From contig JBCAZE010000067.1 of assembly GCA_039700805.1 (NCBI GenBank), positions 1 to 15,580 of the forward strand: a DNA stretch of 15,580 nucleotides, given 5' to 3'. The position numbers and the translations under genes were made by a program. Source of the stretch: CALBPI01 sp039700805 (GTDB lineage: Bacteria > Pseudomonadota > Gammaproteobacteria > Steroidobacterales > Woeseiaceae). The notes beneath the pieces were generated by a model. The model saw nothing but the letters and a program-made list of their open reading frames with translations, was not told where the DNA came from and did not search any database. How positions within the stretch are numbered: position 1 is the first letter of the stretch; each line of letters starts with the position of its first letter. This document shows, piece by piece, positions 7,697-14,382 of this stretch.

Positions 7697-9298
7697 CTAT
7701 CCCCGCGCCATAATGGATTGCACAATCTGCGGCCCGCTATCCGCAAATTTGAGTACGACGGCAAACGCGGCAAGCAGACAGGCTGCTGCTGCACCCAACA
7801 CCAGTTTTTCCAGTCGCTTCCGCTTGATGGTGGCTTCGTTTTGAACCAAACCGACAGCACCCAACACCGGCACACCGGTTAATGAAGTAATGGACTTGCC
7901 CGTGAAAAACACCGGGTTAAGCAAATCAAAAATAAGCGCGACTACGACGCTAGCACCCAGTGCCGCTACGAGTGCTACGGTCGCCATGATTAACCGGGGC
8001 GGTCCTACAGGTGCTTGTGCAGAAAACGGTGGGTCGATCACCCGGAACTGCACTTCCTCGATTGTCGCATCGATGTCGTCGCCGATGTTTGCAGCCTCAA
8101 GCTGTTGGACAAACTGCTCATATTTGGTTTTGACGATGTCGTAATCCCGGTTCAAACGACCCAGCTCCGCTTCCACTTGAGGAATGGTATCTACCTGCCG
8201 ACGTAATCGATTCACTTCTCCGCGATACTGCGATGTGAGTCCCCGCAGCTCGACAATCTCGACATCTACCGTCGCCAATTGGATTTTCATGTTCTGGTAG
8301 ACCGGATTCCGGTCGAGCGGATCCGCCTGCGCAATTGCCGTTGCCGGATCGATATTCGCAGCGGCCGCCGCCTGCTCTTCCCGTAGCAACTCGATCGTTT
8401 GCAGTATTTGCCCGACGCGTGGGTGTTTGTCTGTGTAACGCAAACGAAGCTCGGCAAGCTCCGCCTCGAGCTCCGCTATTTTGCCACCAGCAAACCCGCC
8501 ACCGCTTGACGTCAAAGGCTCGCGGGTTACTGTTCCAAAAACCGGCACCTCCCCTTCAATCTGCCTGCGAAGCTCAGCTTGTCGCTCCAAGGCCAGACGC
8601 AATCTAGACTCGGTATCCGTCAGGTTCGACTGCGCATTCTGCAATCGCGAAAAGAAATCGCCTTGCTGATTCGGCATGAATGCCACGTTTTCGCGCTTAA
8701 AGTTCGCGAGGCGATCCTCCGCCTCGGTCAAACGCCCCTCGTATTCTTCGATTTTCTCTTCGAGAAACTCCTGAGCGGCGCCCGACTCGGTACGATCAGC
8801 GACCAGTGAATCCTCAACGAATGTCCGAACCAGTGATGCAACGACGGCAACCGCCTTCTCCCGGTCCGAGTCTTCAAAAGAAATCGAGTAAATATTTTCA
8901 CGCGTGCCCGACACATTGATTCGCTTTTGCAATGAGGTCAGCAAATTATCGAAATCCTGTTCAGTCTTGGCACGCAGATCTAGATCTGTTTCGCGCGCGA
9001 CTTTGCCGAGGTTAGGTCGACTCAGCATTTCTCGCGTCACAATGTTGACTTCGTTGAGGACATTGCGTGTCGGCGCGATGTTTTCGACCAACGGCCGGAT
9101 GGCGTTTTCGGTGTCAACGTAAATGCGCGCTCTTGCCTCGTAAACATCGGGCATCGTGTACACAAAAAACCAACCCACGAGCGCCAAAGCCCACGCGACG
9201 AACAGCGCACGCCATCTGTATCGCCACATTCCGCGCAGATGTGACTCGATCAAATCGAACGCATCGCGCAGTCCGGCATTCGGTTCCATTGTTGCCAT
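7697..9298 (-). CDS. XrtA-system polysaccharide chain-length determinant (Wzz/EpsF-like, TIGR03007-like)
   Basis: A 533-residue inner-membrane polysaccharide co-polymerase. TM1 is at about 31-48, followed by PDVYEARARIYVDTENAIR (50-68), the typical Wzz entry segment. The long periplasmic part is rich in heptads (about 172-250, 272-312 and 340-402), consistent with an extended coiled coil. A proline-rich stretch (423-434, DPPFSAQAPVGP) precedes TM2 (435-459), and a further hydrophobic segment lies at 499-517. The protein lacks a fused kinase domain; the partner kinase is the next gene. It sets polymer length and links inner-membrane polymerisation with export. Starts at ATG 9298 and ATG 9289 are both possible; the first gives a 16-base gap from the export gene. 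Confidence 0.94.
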   Translation of the reverse strand: MATMEPNAGLRDAFDLIESHLRGMWRYRWRALFVAWALALVGWFFVYTMPDVYEARARIYVDTENAIRPLVENIAPTRNVLNEVNIVTREMLSRPNLGKVARETDLDLRAKTEQDFDNLLTSLQKRINVSGTRENIYSISFEDSDREKAVAVVASLVRTFVEDSLVADRTESGAAQEFLEEKIEEYEGRLTEAEDRLANFKRENVAFMPNQQGDFFSRLQNAQSNLTDTESRLRLALERQAELRRQIEGEVPVFGTVTREPLTSSGGGFAGGKIAELEAELAELRLRYTDKHPRVGQILQTIELLREEQAAAAANIDPATAIAQADPLDRNPVYQNMKIQLATVDVEIVELRGLTSQYRGEVNRLRRQVDTIPQVEAELGRLNRDYDIVKTKYEQFVQQLEAANIGDDIDATIEEVQFRVIDPPFSAQAPVGPPRLIMATVALVAALGASVVVALIFDLLNPVFFTGKSITSLTGVPVLGAVGLVQNEATIKRKRLEKLVLGAAAACLLAAFAVVLKFADSGPQIVQSIMARG

Positions 9299-9314
9299 GG
9301 TTGCTATTACGCCT

Positions 9315-9941
9315 CTAGAAGAAAGATTCGGGAATGATCAACACGTCACCAGGCTGCATCCGTACATTCTGATCCATACGTCCTTTGTTAATCAGATCGT
9401 TGAGTCGCACTCGGATTGTCTGTTCGCCATCATCAGTTTTGCGAACAATCCGAGCTTTATTACCTGCCGCAAACTCGGCAAGACCGCCGACTTCAATCAC
9501 AACATCGAGCACGGTCATGCCCTCGCGGTAATTCAGTGATTGCGGCTGCGTCGCCTGACCCACAACTCGAATCTGACTATCAAATTGACCAACGAAATTG
9601 GATACGATGACGGTGACGTTCGGCGTGCGGATAAACTCAGCGAGCGTCTCTTCTATAATTCTCGCCAGCTCCGTTGGCGTGTTGCCCGCCGCTTGTATGT
9701 CTTCCACCAACGGCGTGGAGATTGCCCCATCCGGTCGTACGGCAACGTCAATGGTTAGATCCGGATGTCCCCAAACGAATACTTGCAGGGCATCTCCCGG
9801 GCCGATGACGTAATCATCCGACACCTCTTGCGTCACTTCTCCGGAGGAAACGGCATCCGCCGGAATACCACCGCCACCGGCGCAGCCGGACAGCAAGAAG
9901 ATGACAAGCAATGTACAAATCACAGCATACCTATTTAACAT
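9315..9941 (-). CDS. XrtA/PEP-CTERM-associated polysaccharide export lipoprotein (short Wza/OPX protein, TIGR03027-like)
   Basis: A 208-residue periplasmic lipoprotein of the outer-membrane polysaccharide export family. The signal peptide ends in the lipobox LLSGC with Cys20 as the predicted acylated residue. The polysaccharide export domain follows (about 42-113: DDYVIGPGDALQVFVWGHPD, then VRPDGAISTPLV). A single SLBB-like domain (about 122-205) comes next: RVVGQATQPQSLNYREGMTV, VIEVGGL and MQPGDVLIIPESFF. The protein ends there. It has no C-terminal membrane helix region like that of Escherichia coli Wza, so it belongs to the short OPX class that needs another protein to cross the outer membrane. 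A GAGA ribosome binding site lies 7-8 bases before the ATG; prsT ends 11 bases upstream. Confidence 0.93.
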   Translation of the reverse strand: MLNRYAVICTLLVIFLLSGCAGGGGIPADAVSSGEVTQEVSDDYVIGPGDALQVFVWGHPDLTIDVAVRPDGAISTPLVEDIQAAGNTPTELARIIEETLAEFIRTPNVTVIVSNFVGQFDSQIRVVGQATQPQSLNYREGMTVLDVVIEVGGLAEFAAGNKARIVRKTDDGEQTIRVRLNDLINKGRMDQNVRMQPGDVLIIPESFF

Positions 9942-9952
9942 AATTTATCTCA

Positions 9953-12745
9953 TTACCGTTGGGCAGCAAGTTCTTTTTGTAGCTCGAGCGCGTCGTCCCG
10001 ACTGAAAAAACGCTTCTCAGCCAGCGCCTTAGCTAAAACCTGTGTCGCAGCGGCGGTGTCCCCACTTTGGTTGAGTGCATAAGCCAAATGATAAGCGATG
10101 TCTGGGTTAGTTTCTGCCTTCTCGTGCGATTCTTGCAACAACGCGAGACCCTCAGCCGTTGCGCCGTCCTGCACAAGAATCCAGCCCAGCGTGTCCTTGA
10201 TCGCAGGGTTATTCGGTTCGATCTCGAGGGCGCGCCTAGCGACAGTCACAGCGCGGTCGTCGCCGCGCTGCTGATACAGCCATGCCAGGTTGTTGAGGAC
10301 TGCCGCAGATGGCGCTTCGATACTTGAAGCTGTCTCGTAAACCTCGATTGCCTCTTGTGCTCGGCCGCCTTCGTATAGTGCCTGTCCCAGTACCACCTTG
10401 CTGGGCGCATGAAGTGGGTTTGCCTCGCTGAACTGTTGCAGCAACTGCAGGCTACCGTCAAATCCTGCTCTGGTGGCAATTTCAGCGTGTCGCAACGCAA
10501 CACCCCATGATGGCTGTTGCGCATAGACCTGCTCAAACATTGCAACCGCTTTGTCAGTCTCACCATCTGAAATCGCAATTTCAGCTTGCATCATGACGGG
10601 CTCAACAGCGGTCGGGTCTGATGCGCGGCGCTCTGAGACAACCTGTTGTGCACGCGCTCTCTCATTGGAATTGAGATAGAGGTATGCGAGCAACATGTCA
10701 CCCCTCATTGACGTAGCGTCATTGCTTCTACCCTGTTCGAGCGTGGCGATCGCCGCTTGAGATGATGATGTGGCCATTTGGGCAGTTGCGAGGGCACGAT
10801 AATAATCTGGCGTTCCTGGATCGACTTCGATCGCCTGCCTCAACGACTCGACCGCCAGATCCGGCCGATTGTTAGCCATGTGCAACGCGCCTTTTAGGTA
10901 TAGAAAGCTGGCACGCTCTGGATACTTCTCCATCATTGTATCGAGTAACGTCTCGGCTTCGCCGGACTCGCCCAAAACCATGTGTAGTCGAACTAAAATT
11001 TCTGCCGGCGCACTCGATCCGCCATCGACGAGAATAGCTTCCTGCAACCACCCTTTGGCGCTATCAACATCGCGTTCAGCGATCGACAACTCGGCCAAAG
11101 CGATCATCGCTTCAATATTCCCGGGACGGATACCGAGGGACTTGACCAACAATTCTGACGCTCGCTGATAGTTGCCAAGCCTGCCCTCAAGTGAAGCGAG
11201 CCCGAGCAAAGGTGCTACATCGTCTGGGTCAAGTGAAATTGCCTTCTCGAGCAGCGTGCGGCCAAGGTCATCTTCCCCATTAGCTATCGCGATATCTGCC
11301 GACAATACATAGCCCATAGCTACCTGCGGGTAGTCAACTGTCAGCTGTTCTGCCAGCGCACGCGCCTCAGTGACTTTCCCAGACTGAGAATTGACAAGGA
11401 CATTGAGAACATCACGGCGCAAACCTGCAGCACTTTCAATGTCATCCAGGGCAGCCAGCACATCAGCTGCGCTGCTAGGATCACCTGCCGCAACATACGC
11501 AGTCGCTAAATCCAGTCTAAGAGAAGCGTCTTCCGGAAACCGCTGGACGTTGCTCTTGGCAACTTCCAAAGCGCTTTGAGCCCCTTGTGACGCCATTGTT
11601 AATCGTGTGGCAGAAGACAGAACTTGCACATCATTACTGGTCTGAAAAACGGATGCCAACGCCTCATCGACTTCGTCGTTTCGATCGAGCTTCCGGCGCG
11701 TCTCGGCGAGGATAAGCCGCGTTTGATAGTCTTTCTGCAATCGACCAGCAACTGCACTCAGCTGCACCTCCGCCTGTGCATATTCTTCGAGCTGATAATG
11801 CGCGACACCAAGAAGACGTCTCGCCAATACTGAATCAGGCGCTTCGTTTAGTGTTGTCAGAAGATGATCTCGCGCTACGGTCCAATCGCCTTTAGCGAAC
11901 GCGAGCTGACCTTGTCGTAGAGTTGTAACCGGCGCGCGCGGAATAAGTTTCGCAAGCGTCCCCAAACTCTCGCTGGCCTTGTCCAAATCCCCCAACGCAA
12001 TATAGGCGTCGAAACGTCCCGCGCTCGCGGCAGCTTTTCGGTTGTTCGTCGAGGGTTGATCCACAACGAGACTGAACTCGTCAACAGCACGTTCAAAATC
12101 TCGGCCGAGTAGCGAAATCTCACCCGCCAGCATGGCCGCTGGAATTGAGTTCGGGTGTGACTGCTTGATGACATCAACACGTTGTAGCGCTGTCGTACTA
12201 TCACCCAGCTGGAAAGCCTGCCTCGCAAGCCCTAGCTTCGCCTCGACATTCGCTGGGTCGGCCGCCAGAGCGGCATCGAACGCAGCCGTCGCTTGGTCAT
12301 TTTCGCCCGCGGAGAGAAAGGACTCGCCTCGCAGGGCATACAAAATGGCCTTATCCGTCTCGCTTGCTGCTTCCTCAGGGAGAATCTCCTCCAATAGCTC
12401 GTCGGATTTCGCCTGAATGAACAAAGCCTCTGCTAACGCGACCAGATACTCCTGTTTATCGGCGCCGAGCTCAAACGCGCGTCGAAGCTCTTTTTCAGCC
12501 GAAGCACCATCACCGAGATTCAGTGATGATTCGGCAAGAATCAGCCGTGCCGTTAGCGAACCTGGTTCGTTCTGCAACACACTCTTAGCATCAATAGACG
12601 CCGCTCGAAAGTCGCCAGCCTGAAGCGCGGTAGCGGCTCGCTCGAGACGCTCCGAATCGCTGGCACCACAGCCCGCCAGCATCATCGAGAATAAAAGCGC
12701 ACAACCCAACATGGTTATGCGAGGCTGTCTAACGTTTGAGCACAT
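9953..12745 (-). CDS. prsT: XrtA/PEP-CTERM system TPR-repeat lipoprotein PrsT
   Basis: A 930-residue lipoprotein. The N-terminus has a hydrophobic signal (about 10-25) and lipobox LAGC, with Cys26 as the predicted lipidated residue. The rest is almost entirely tetratricopeptide repeats, with room for about two dozen 34-residue units. Repeated patterns such as ALQAGDFRAASIDAKSVLQ, LGLARQAFQLGD and LNNLAWLYQQRGD are easy to see, with the characteristic W/LG/Y/A/P spacing. Length and layout match family TIGR02917 (PrsT). It is presumed to act in the periplasm as a scaffold for EPS synthesis, export or PEP-CTERM protein handling; its molecular role is not established. It is the first gene of the ten-gene operon. 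The ribosome binding site before the ATG is weak. A downstream in-frame ATG (codon 12) would still leave a short signal peptide. Confidence 0.94.
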   Translation of the reverse strand: MCSNVRQPRITMLGCALLFSMMLAGCGASDSERLERAATALQAGDFRAASIDAKSVLQNEPGSLTARLILAESSLNLGDGASAEKELRRAFELGADKQEYLVALAEALFIQAKSDELLEEILPEEAASETDKAILYALRGESFLSAGENDQATAAFDAALAADPANVEAKLGLARQAFQLGDSTTALQRVDVIKQSHPNSIPAAMLAGEISLLGRDFERAVDEFSLVVDQPSTNNRKAAASAGRFDAYIALGDLDKASESLGTLAKLIPRAPVTTLRQGQLAFAKGDWTVARDHLLTTLNEAPDSVLARRLLGVAHYQLEEYAQAEVQLSAVAGRLQKDYQTRLILAETRRKLDRNDEVDEALASVFQTSNDVQVLSSATRLTMASQGAQSALEVAKSNVQRFPEDASLRLDLATAYVAAGDPSSAADVLAALDDIESAAGLRRDVLNVLVNSQSGKVTEARALAEQLTVDYPQVAMGYVLSADIAIANGEDDLGRTLLEKAISLDPDDVAPLLGLASLEGRLGNYQRASELLVKSLGIRPGNIEAMIALAELSIAERDVDSAKGWLQEAILVDGGSSAPAEILVRLHMVLGESGEAETLLDTMMEKYPERASFLYLKGALHMANNRPDLAVESLRQAIEVDPGTPDYYRALATAQMATSSSQAAIATLEQGRSNDATSMRGDMLLAYLYLNSNERARAQQVVSERRASDPTAVEPVMMQAEIAISDGETDKAVAMFEQVYAQQPSWGVALRHAEIATRAGFDGSLQLLQQFSEANPLHAPSKVVLGQALYEGGRAQEAIEVYETASSIEAPSAAVLNNLAWLYQQRGDDRAVTVARRALEIEPNNPAIKDTLGWILVQDGATAEGLALLQESHEKAETNPDIAYHLAYALNQSGDTAAATQVLAKALAEKRFFSRDDALELQKELAAQR

Positions 12746-12866
12746 GTTGTCTACCCGGTTGATCCTGCAGAACTGCCCGCTGGGCTTGTCCCACGCGGTG
12801 CTTAAGTCATCCCTGCCATCCTAACCAATTGGCCAGAATTTTTCCGCCGACCATCGCCCGAAAACA

Positions 12867-12886
12867 AACGTGACGTAGATCACACT
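12867..12886. promoter_or_regulatory. CRP/Vfr/Clp-like binding site upstream of prsT
   Basis: The palindrome cGTGA-cgtaga-TCACA (12869-12884) matches the CRP consensus TGTGA-N6-TCACA at nine of ten core positions. It sits in the leader region 124 bases before the prsT start and is the only such site I noticed in an intergenic stretch. CRP-family regulators are known to control exopolysaccharide genes in several gammaproteobacteria. No clear -35/-10 pair follows at a standard distance, so whether it activates or represses is undecided. Confidence 0.5.
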
Positions 12887-12934
12887 CCGATGCGATATCA
12901 AACCGTTGACCGATCCCCAAGTCGTCGCAGAGCC

Positions 12935-12966
12935 AAAAGCACTGACGGTAAAGCGTGCTGGTGCTT
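12935..12966 (-). terminator. Weak hairpin plus T run after the tRNA-like gene
   Basis: On the minus strand AAGCAC (12966-12961), or alternatively AGCAC (12959-12955), can pair with GTGCTT (12942-12937), and the right arm runs into TTTT. The stem has only 5-6 pairs and the loop is 12-18 bases, so this is a weak candidate for ending the tRNA-like transcript or attenuating read-through into prsT. The rest of the leader (12746-12993) shows no gene that I would support. Confidence 0.22.
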
Positions 12967-12993
12967 ATTGAGGATGAGAAGTGGCTATGAAAA

Positions 12994-13069
12994 TGGTAGG
13001 CGCGGGTAGGATTCGAACCTCCGACCTCTGCCATGTTGTGACAGTGCTCTACCCCTGAGCTACGCGCCT
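12994..13069 (-). tRNA. Aberrant tRNA-like gene, nominal tRNA-Val(AAC); possibly a pseudo-tRNA
   Basis: The 76-base minus-strand sequence folds into a cloverleaf. The acceptor stem AGGCGCG/CGCGCCT is perfect over 7 bp and is followed by discriminator A and an encoded CCA. The D arm is GCTC-AGGGGTA-GAGC with the normal TA linker. The anticodon stem is CTGTC/GGCAG (one U-G pair) and the T loop TTCGAAT is standard. Irregularities: the anticodon loop reads ACAACAT, giving anticodon AAC with C instead of the near-invariant U at position 33, and the 3' strand of the T stem (CCTACC against GGAGG) has an extra A that must bulge. Bacteria normally read valine codons with GAC and UAC anticodons, not AAC. 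The 5' flank GT could also extend the acceptor stem by pairing with the discriminator A and first C. The shape is certain, function is doubtful. Confidence 0.65.
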
Positions 13070-13083
13070 ACTAACGATGTCGA

Positions 13084-13112
13084 ATGGTAGTGTGCAGGGC
13101 TACCGACAGCAA
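13084..13112 (-). promoter_or_regulatory. Possible promoter of the tRNA-like gene
   Basis: On the minus strand TTGCTG and TACCAT are separated by 17 bases and lie just upstream of the tRNA-like gene, leaving a predicted leader of roughly 7 bases. Matches to the sigma-70 consensus are 3/6 and 4/6, so this is only a plausible promoter supported mainly by its spacing and position. Confidence 0.3.
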
Positions 13113-13203
13113 GTTTTCTATCCTCATTGTGCGATACAGTTCGCATACCCGCCTATCTACTGATGCAAGCCTCGCAAAAGTCGCACTCGATGACATCCTG
13201 ATT

Positions 13204-13212
13204 TGCTACCAT
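13204..13212 (+). promoter_or_regulatory. Possible extended -10 element of the wecB promoter
   Basis: TGCTACCAT has the TGn extension and a 4/6 match to TATAAT, placed about 36 bases before the wecB start codon. No good -35 hexamer lies 16-18 bases upstream. The stretch 13070-13247 otherwise holds no supportable gene. It includes a 10-base inverted copy of CTACCATTCG shared with the promoter candidate of the tRNA-like gene. Confidence 0.25.
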
Positions 13213-13247
13213 TCGCAGGGTGTTACTGCCTAGTGGTGTTTGAGGTT

Positions 13248-14345
13248 ATGGCGCTCAGAATAATTCATCTTGTGGCTGCGGCCAGGCCAAACTTTATGAA
13301 GATCGCGCCGCTCTACCACGCGTTGCGAGCAGCGGAATGGGCGGAACCTAAGTTGATTCATACCGGCCAGCATTACGACTTCAACATGTCTGATGCTTTT
13401 TTCCAGGACCTTGGGCTGCCAGAGGCTGATTTTCACCTGGGCGTTGGCAGTGGGAGTCACAGCGAGCAGACAGGCAATGTCATGATCGCGTACGAGAAAA
13501 TCTGCATGGATGACCGGCCCGACGCAGTCATCGTCGTTGGCGATGTCAACTCGACCATCGCCTGCTCGCTCGCTGCAGCCAAGCTAGGCATCACAGTCGT
13601 TCATCTCGAGGCGGGGCTCAGAAGCCGTGACCGCACGATGCCAGAGGAAATCAACCGACTGGCCACCGATGCCATAAGCGACCTGCTATGGACGCCGTCA
13701 CCCGATGCTGACGAAAACCTCGAGAACGAGGGTCATCCTAAAGAGCGCTTCGAGCGTGTCGGCAACATCATGCTCGATTCATTCGAAATGATGAGAGACA
13801 AAATTCAGGCTGCTGACGAAGCGGGGACTCTTGGTCTTCCGAAACGTTTCGCGCTTGTGACATTACATCGACCAGCGAATGTTGATGGAGAGGAAAGCCT
13901 GACCGCGCTGGTCAACGCAATGGTCGCAAGTGCCGAGAAGATTCCCCTGGTCTTCGTCGCACACCCGCGCACCCGCAACAAACTTCAAGAATACGGGCTT
14001 TTGGGTCGTCTGGAGTCGAGCGAAGGCATCACCATCACTGAGCCTATTCCTTATGTCCGTTTTATGAGCCTAGTCACGCACGCCGAACTCGTACTGACCG
14101 ACTCCGGCGGTCTGCAGGAAGAAACAACCTATCTCGGGATTCCCTGCCTTACGTTGCGACCCAACACAGAGCGACCCATCACCATTACCCAGGGCACGAA
14201 CAAGCTGGTAACGCTGGAATCACTCGCTGACGATCTTGACGATGCACTCTCTGATCGCTGGCCTCGTGGCAGCAAGCCAGATCTATGGGATGGAAATACC
14301 GCAGCACGTTGCGTTGCGAGTCTCAAGCAGTTTATTGACGCCTGA
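13248..14345 (+). CDS. wecB: UDP-N-acetylglucosamine 2-epimerase, non-hydrolysing
   Basis: A 365-residue cytoplasmic enzyme that interconverts UDP-GlcNAc and UDP-ManNAc, supplying a ManNAc or ManNAcA precursor for polysaccharide. The N-terminus MALRIIHLVAAARPNFMKIAP is characteristic. Catalytic-site landmarks match the non-hydrolysing class: Asp99 in VVGDVNST, Glu121 in HLEAGLRS, the Glu133/134 pair in MPEEINR, and His207 in VTLHRPANVD. The later DSGGLQEE and RPNTERP segments bind the UDP moiety. I chose ATG 13248 because it gives the family N-terminus and is preceded by GAGG; an open frame from TTG 13203 adds 15 residues unlike the family. It is the only plus-strand gene here, with its own transcription unit, and it converges on prsK. 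Confidence 0.95.
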   Translation: MALRIIHLVAAARPNFMKIAPLYHALRAAEWAEPKLIHTGQHYDFNMSDAFFQDLGLPEADFHLGVGSGSHSEQTGNVMIAYEKICMDDRPDAVIVVGDVNSTIACSLAAAKLGITVVHLEAGLRSRDRTMPEEINRLATDAISDLLWTPSPDADENLENEGHPKERFERVGNIMLDSFEMMRDKIQAADEAGTLGLPKRFALVTLHRPANVDGEESLTALVNAMVASAEKIPLVFVAHPRTRNKLQEYGLLGRLESSEGITITEPIPYVRFMSLVTHAELVLTDSGGLQEETTYLGIPCLTLRPNTERPITITQGTNKLVTLESLADDLDDALSDRWPRGSKPDLWDGNTAARCVASLKQFIDA

Positions 14346-14360
14346 TCAGTGAGGGTCGCT

Positions 14361-14381
14361 AAAAGGACGCAACGATGCGTC
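14361..14381 (-). terminator. Rho-independent terminator of prsK
   Basis: On the minus strand GACGCA-TCGT-TGCGTC forms a perfect 6-bp stem with a 4-base loop (14366-14381), followed by C and TTTT (14365-14361). It begins one base after the prsK stop codon. There is no T run on the plus-strand side, so it should act mainly on prsK transcripts, although it sits between convergent genes. Confidence 0.55.
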
Positions 14382-14382
14382 G

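Noticed and set aside
11875..12228. A 117-codon minus-strand open frame inside prsT.
   Set aside because: Out-of-frame shadow of the TPR gene; prsT itself is continuous, so there is no sign of a frameshift.
12751..12770. A stretch containing CCGGTTGATCCTGC, identical to the conserved 5' end of archaeal and eukaryotic small-subunit rRNA.
   Set aside because: The match ends after about 14 bases and nothing around it resembles rRNA; it lies in the leader just before prsT and is best taken as chance.
12746..12993. A sigma-54 (-24/-12) promoter in the prsT leader, expected if PrsR controls the operon.
   Set aside because: GG-containing stretches were checked on the minus strand, but none has GC at the required 10-base spacing.
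12807..13034. A 75-codon minus-strand open frame beginning MAEVGGSNPTRAY.
   Set aside because: Its start is a translation of the T arm and acceptor of the tRNA-like gene, a common artefact, and the rest runs over the CRP-like site with no domain or ribosome binding site.
13203..13247. The TTG-initiated extension of WecB by 15 residues.
   Set aside because: The extension precedes the family N-terminus and overlaps the candidate promoter; ATG 13248 has a GAGG site in front.
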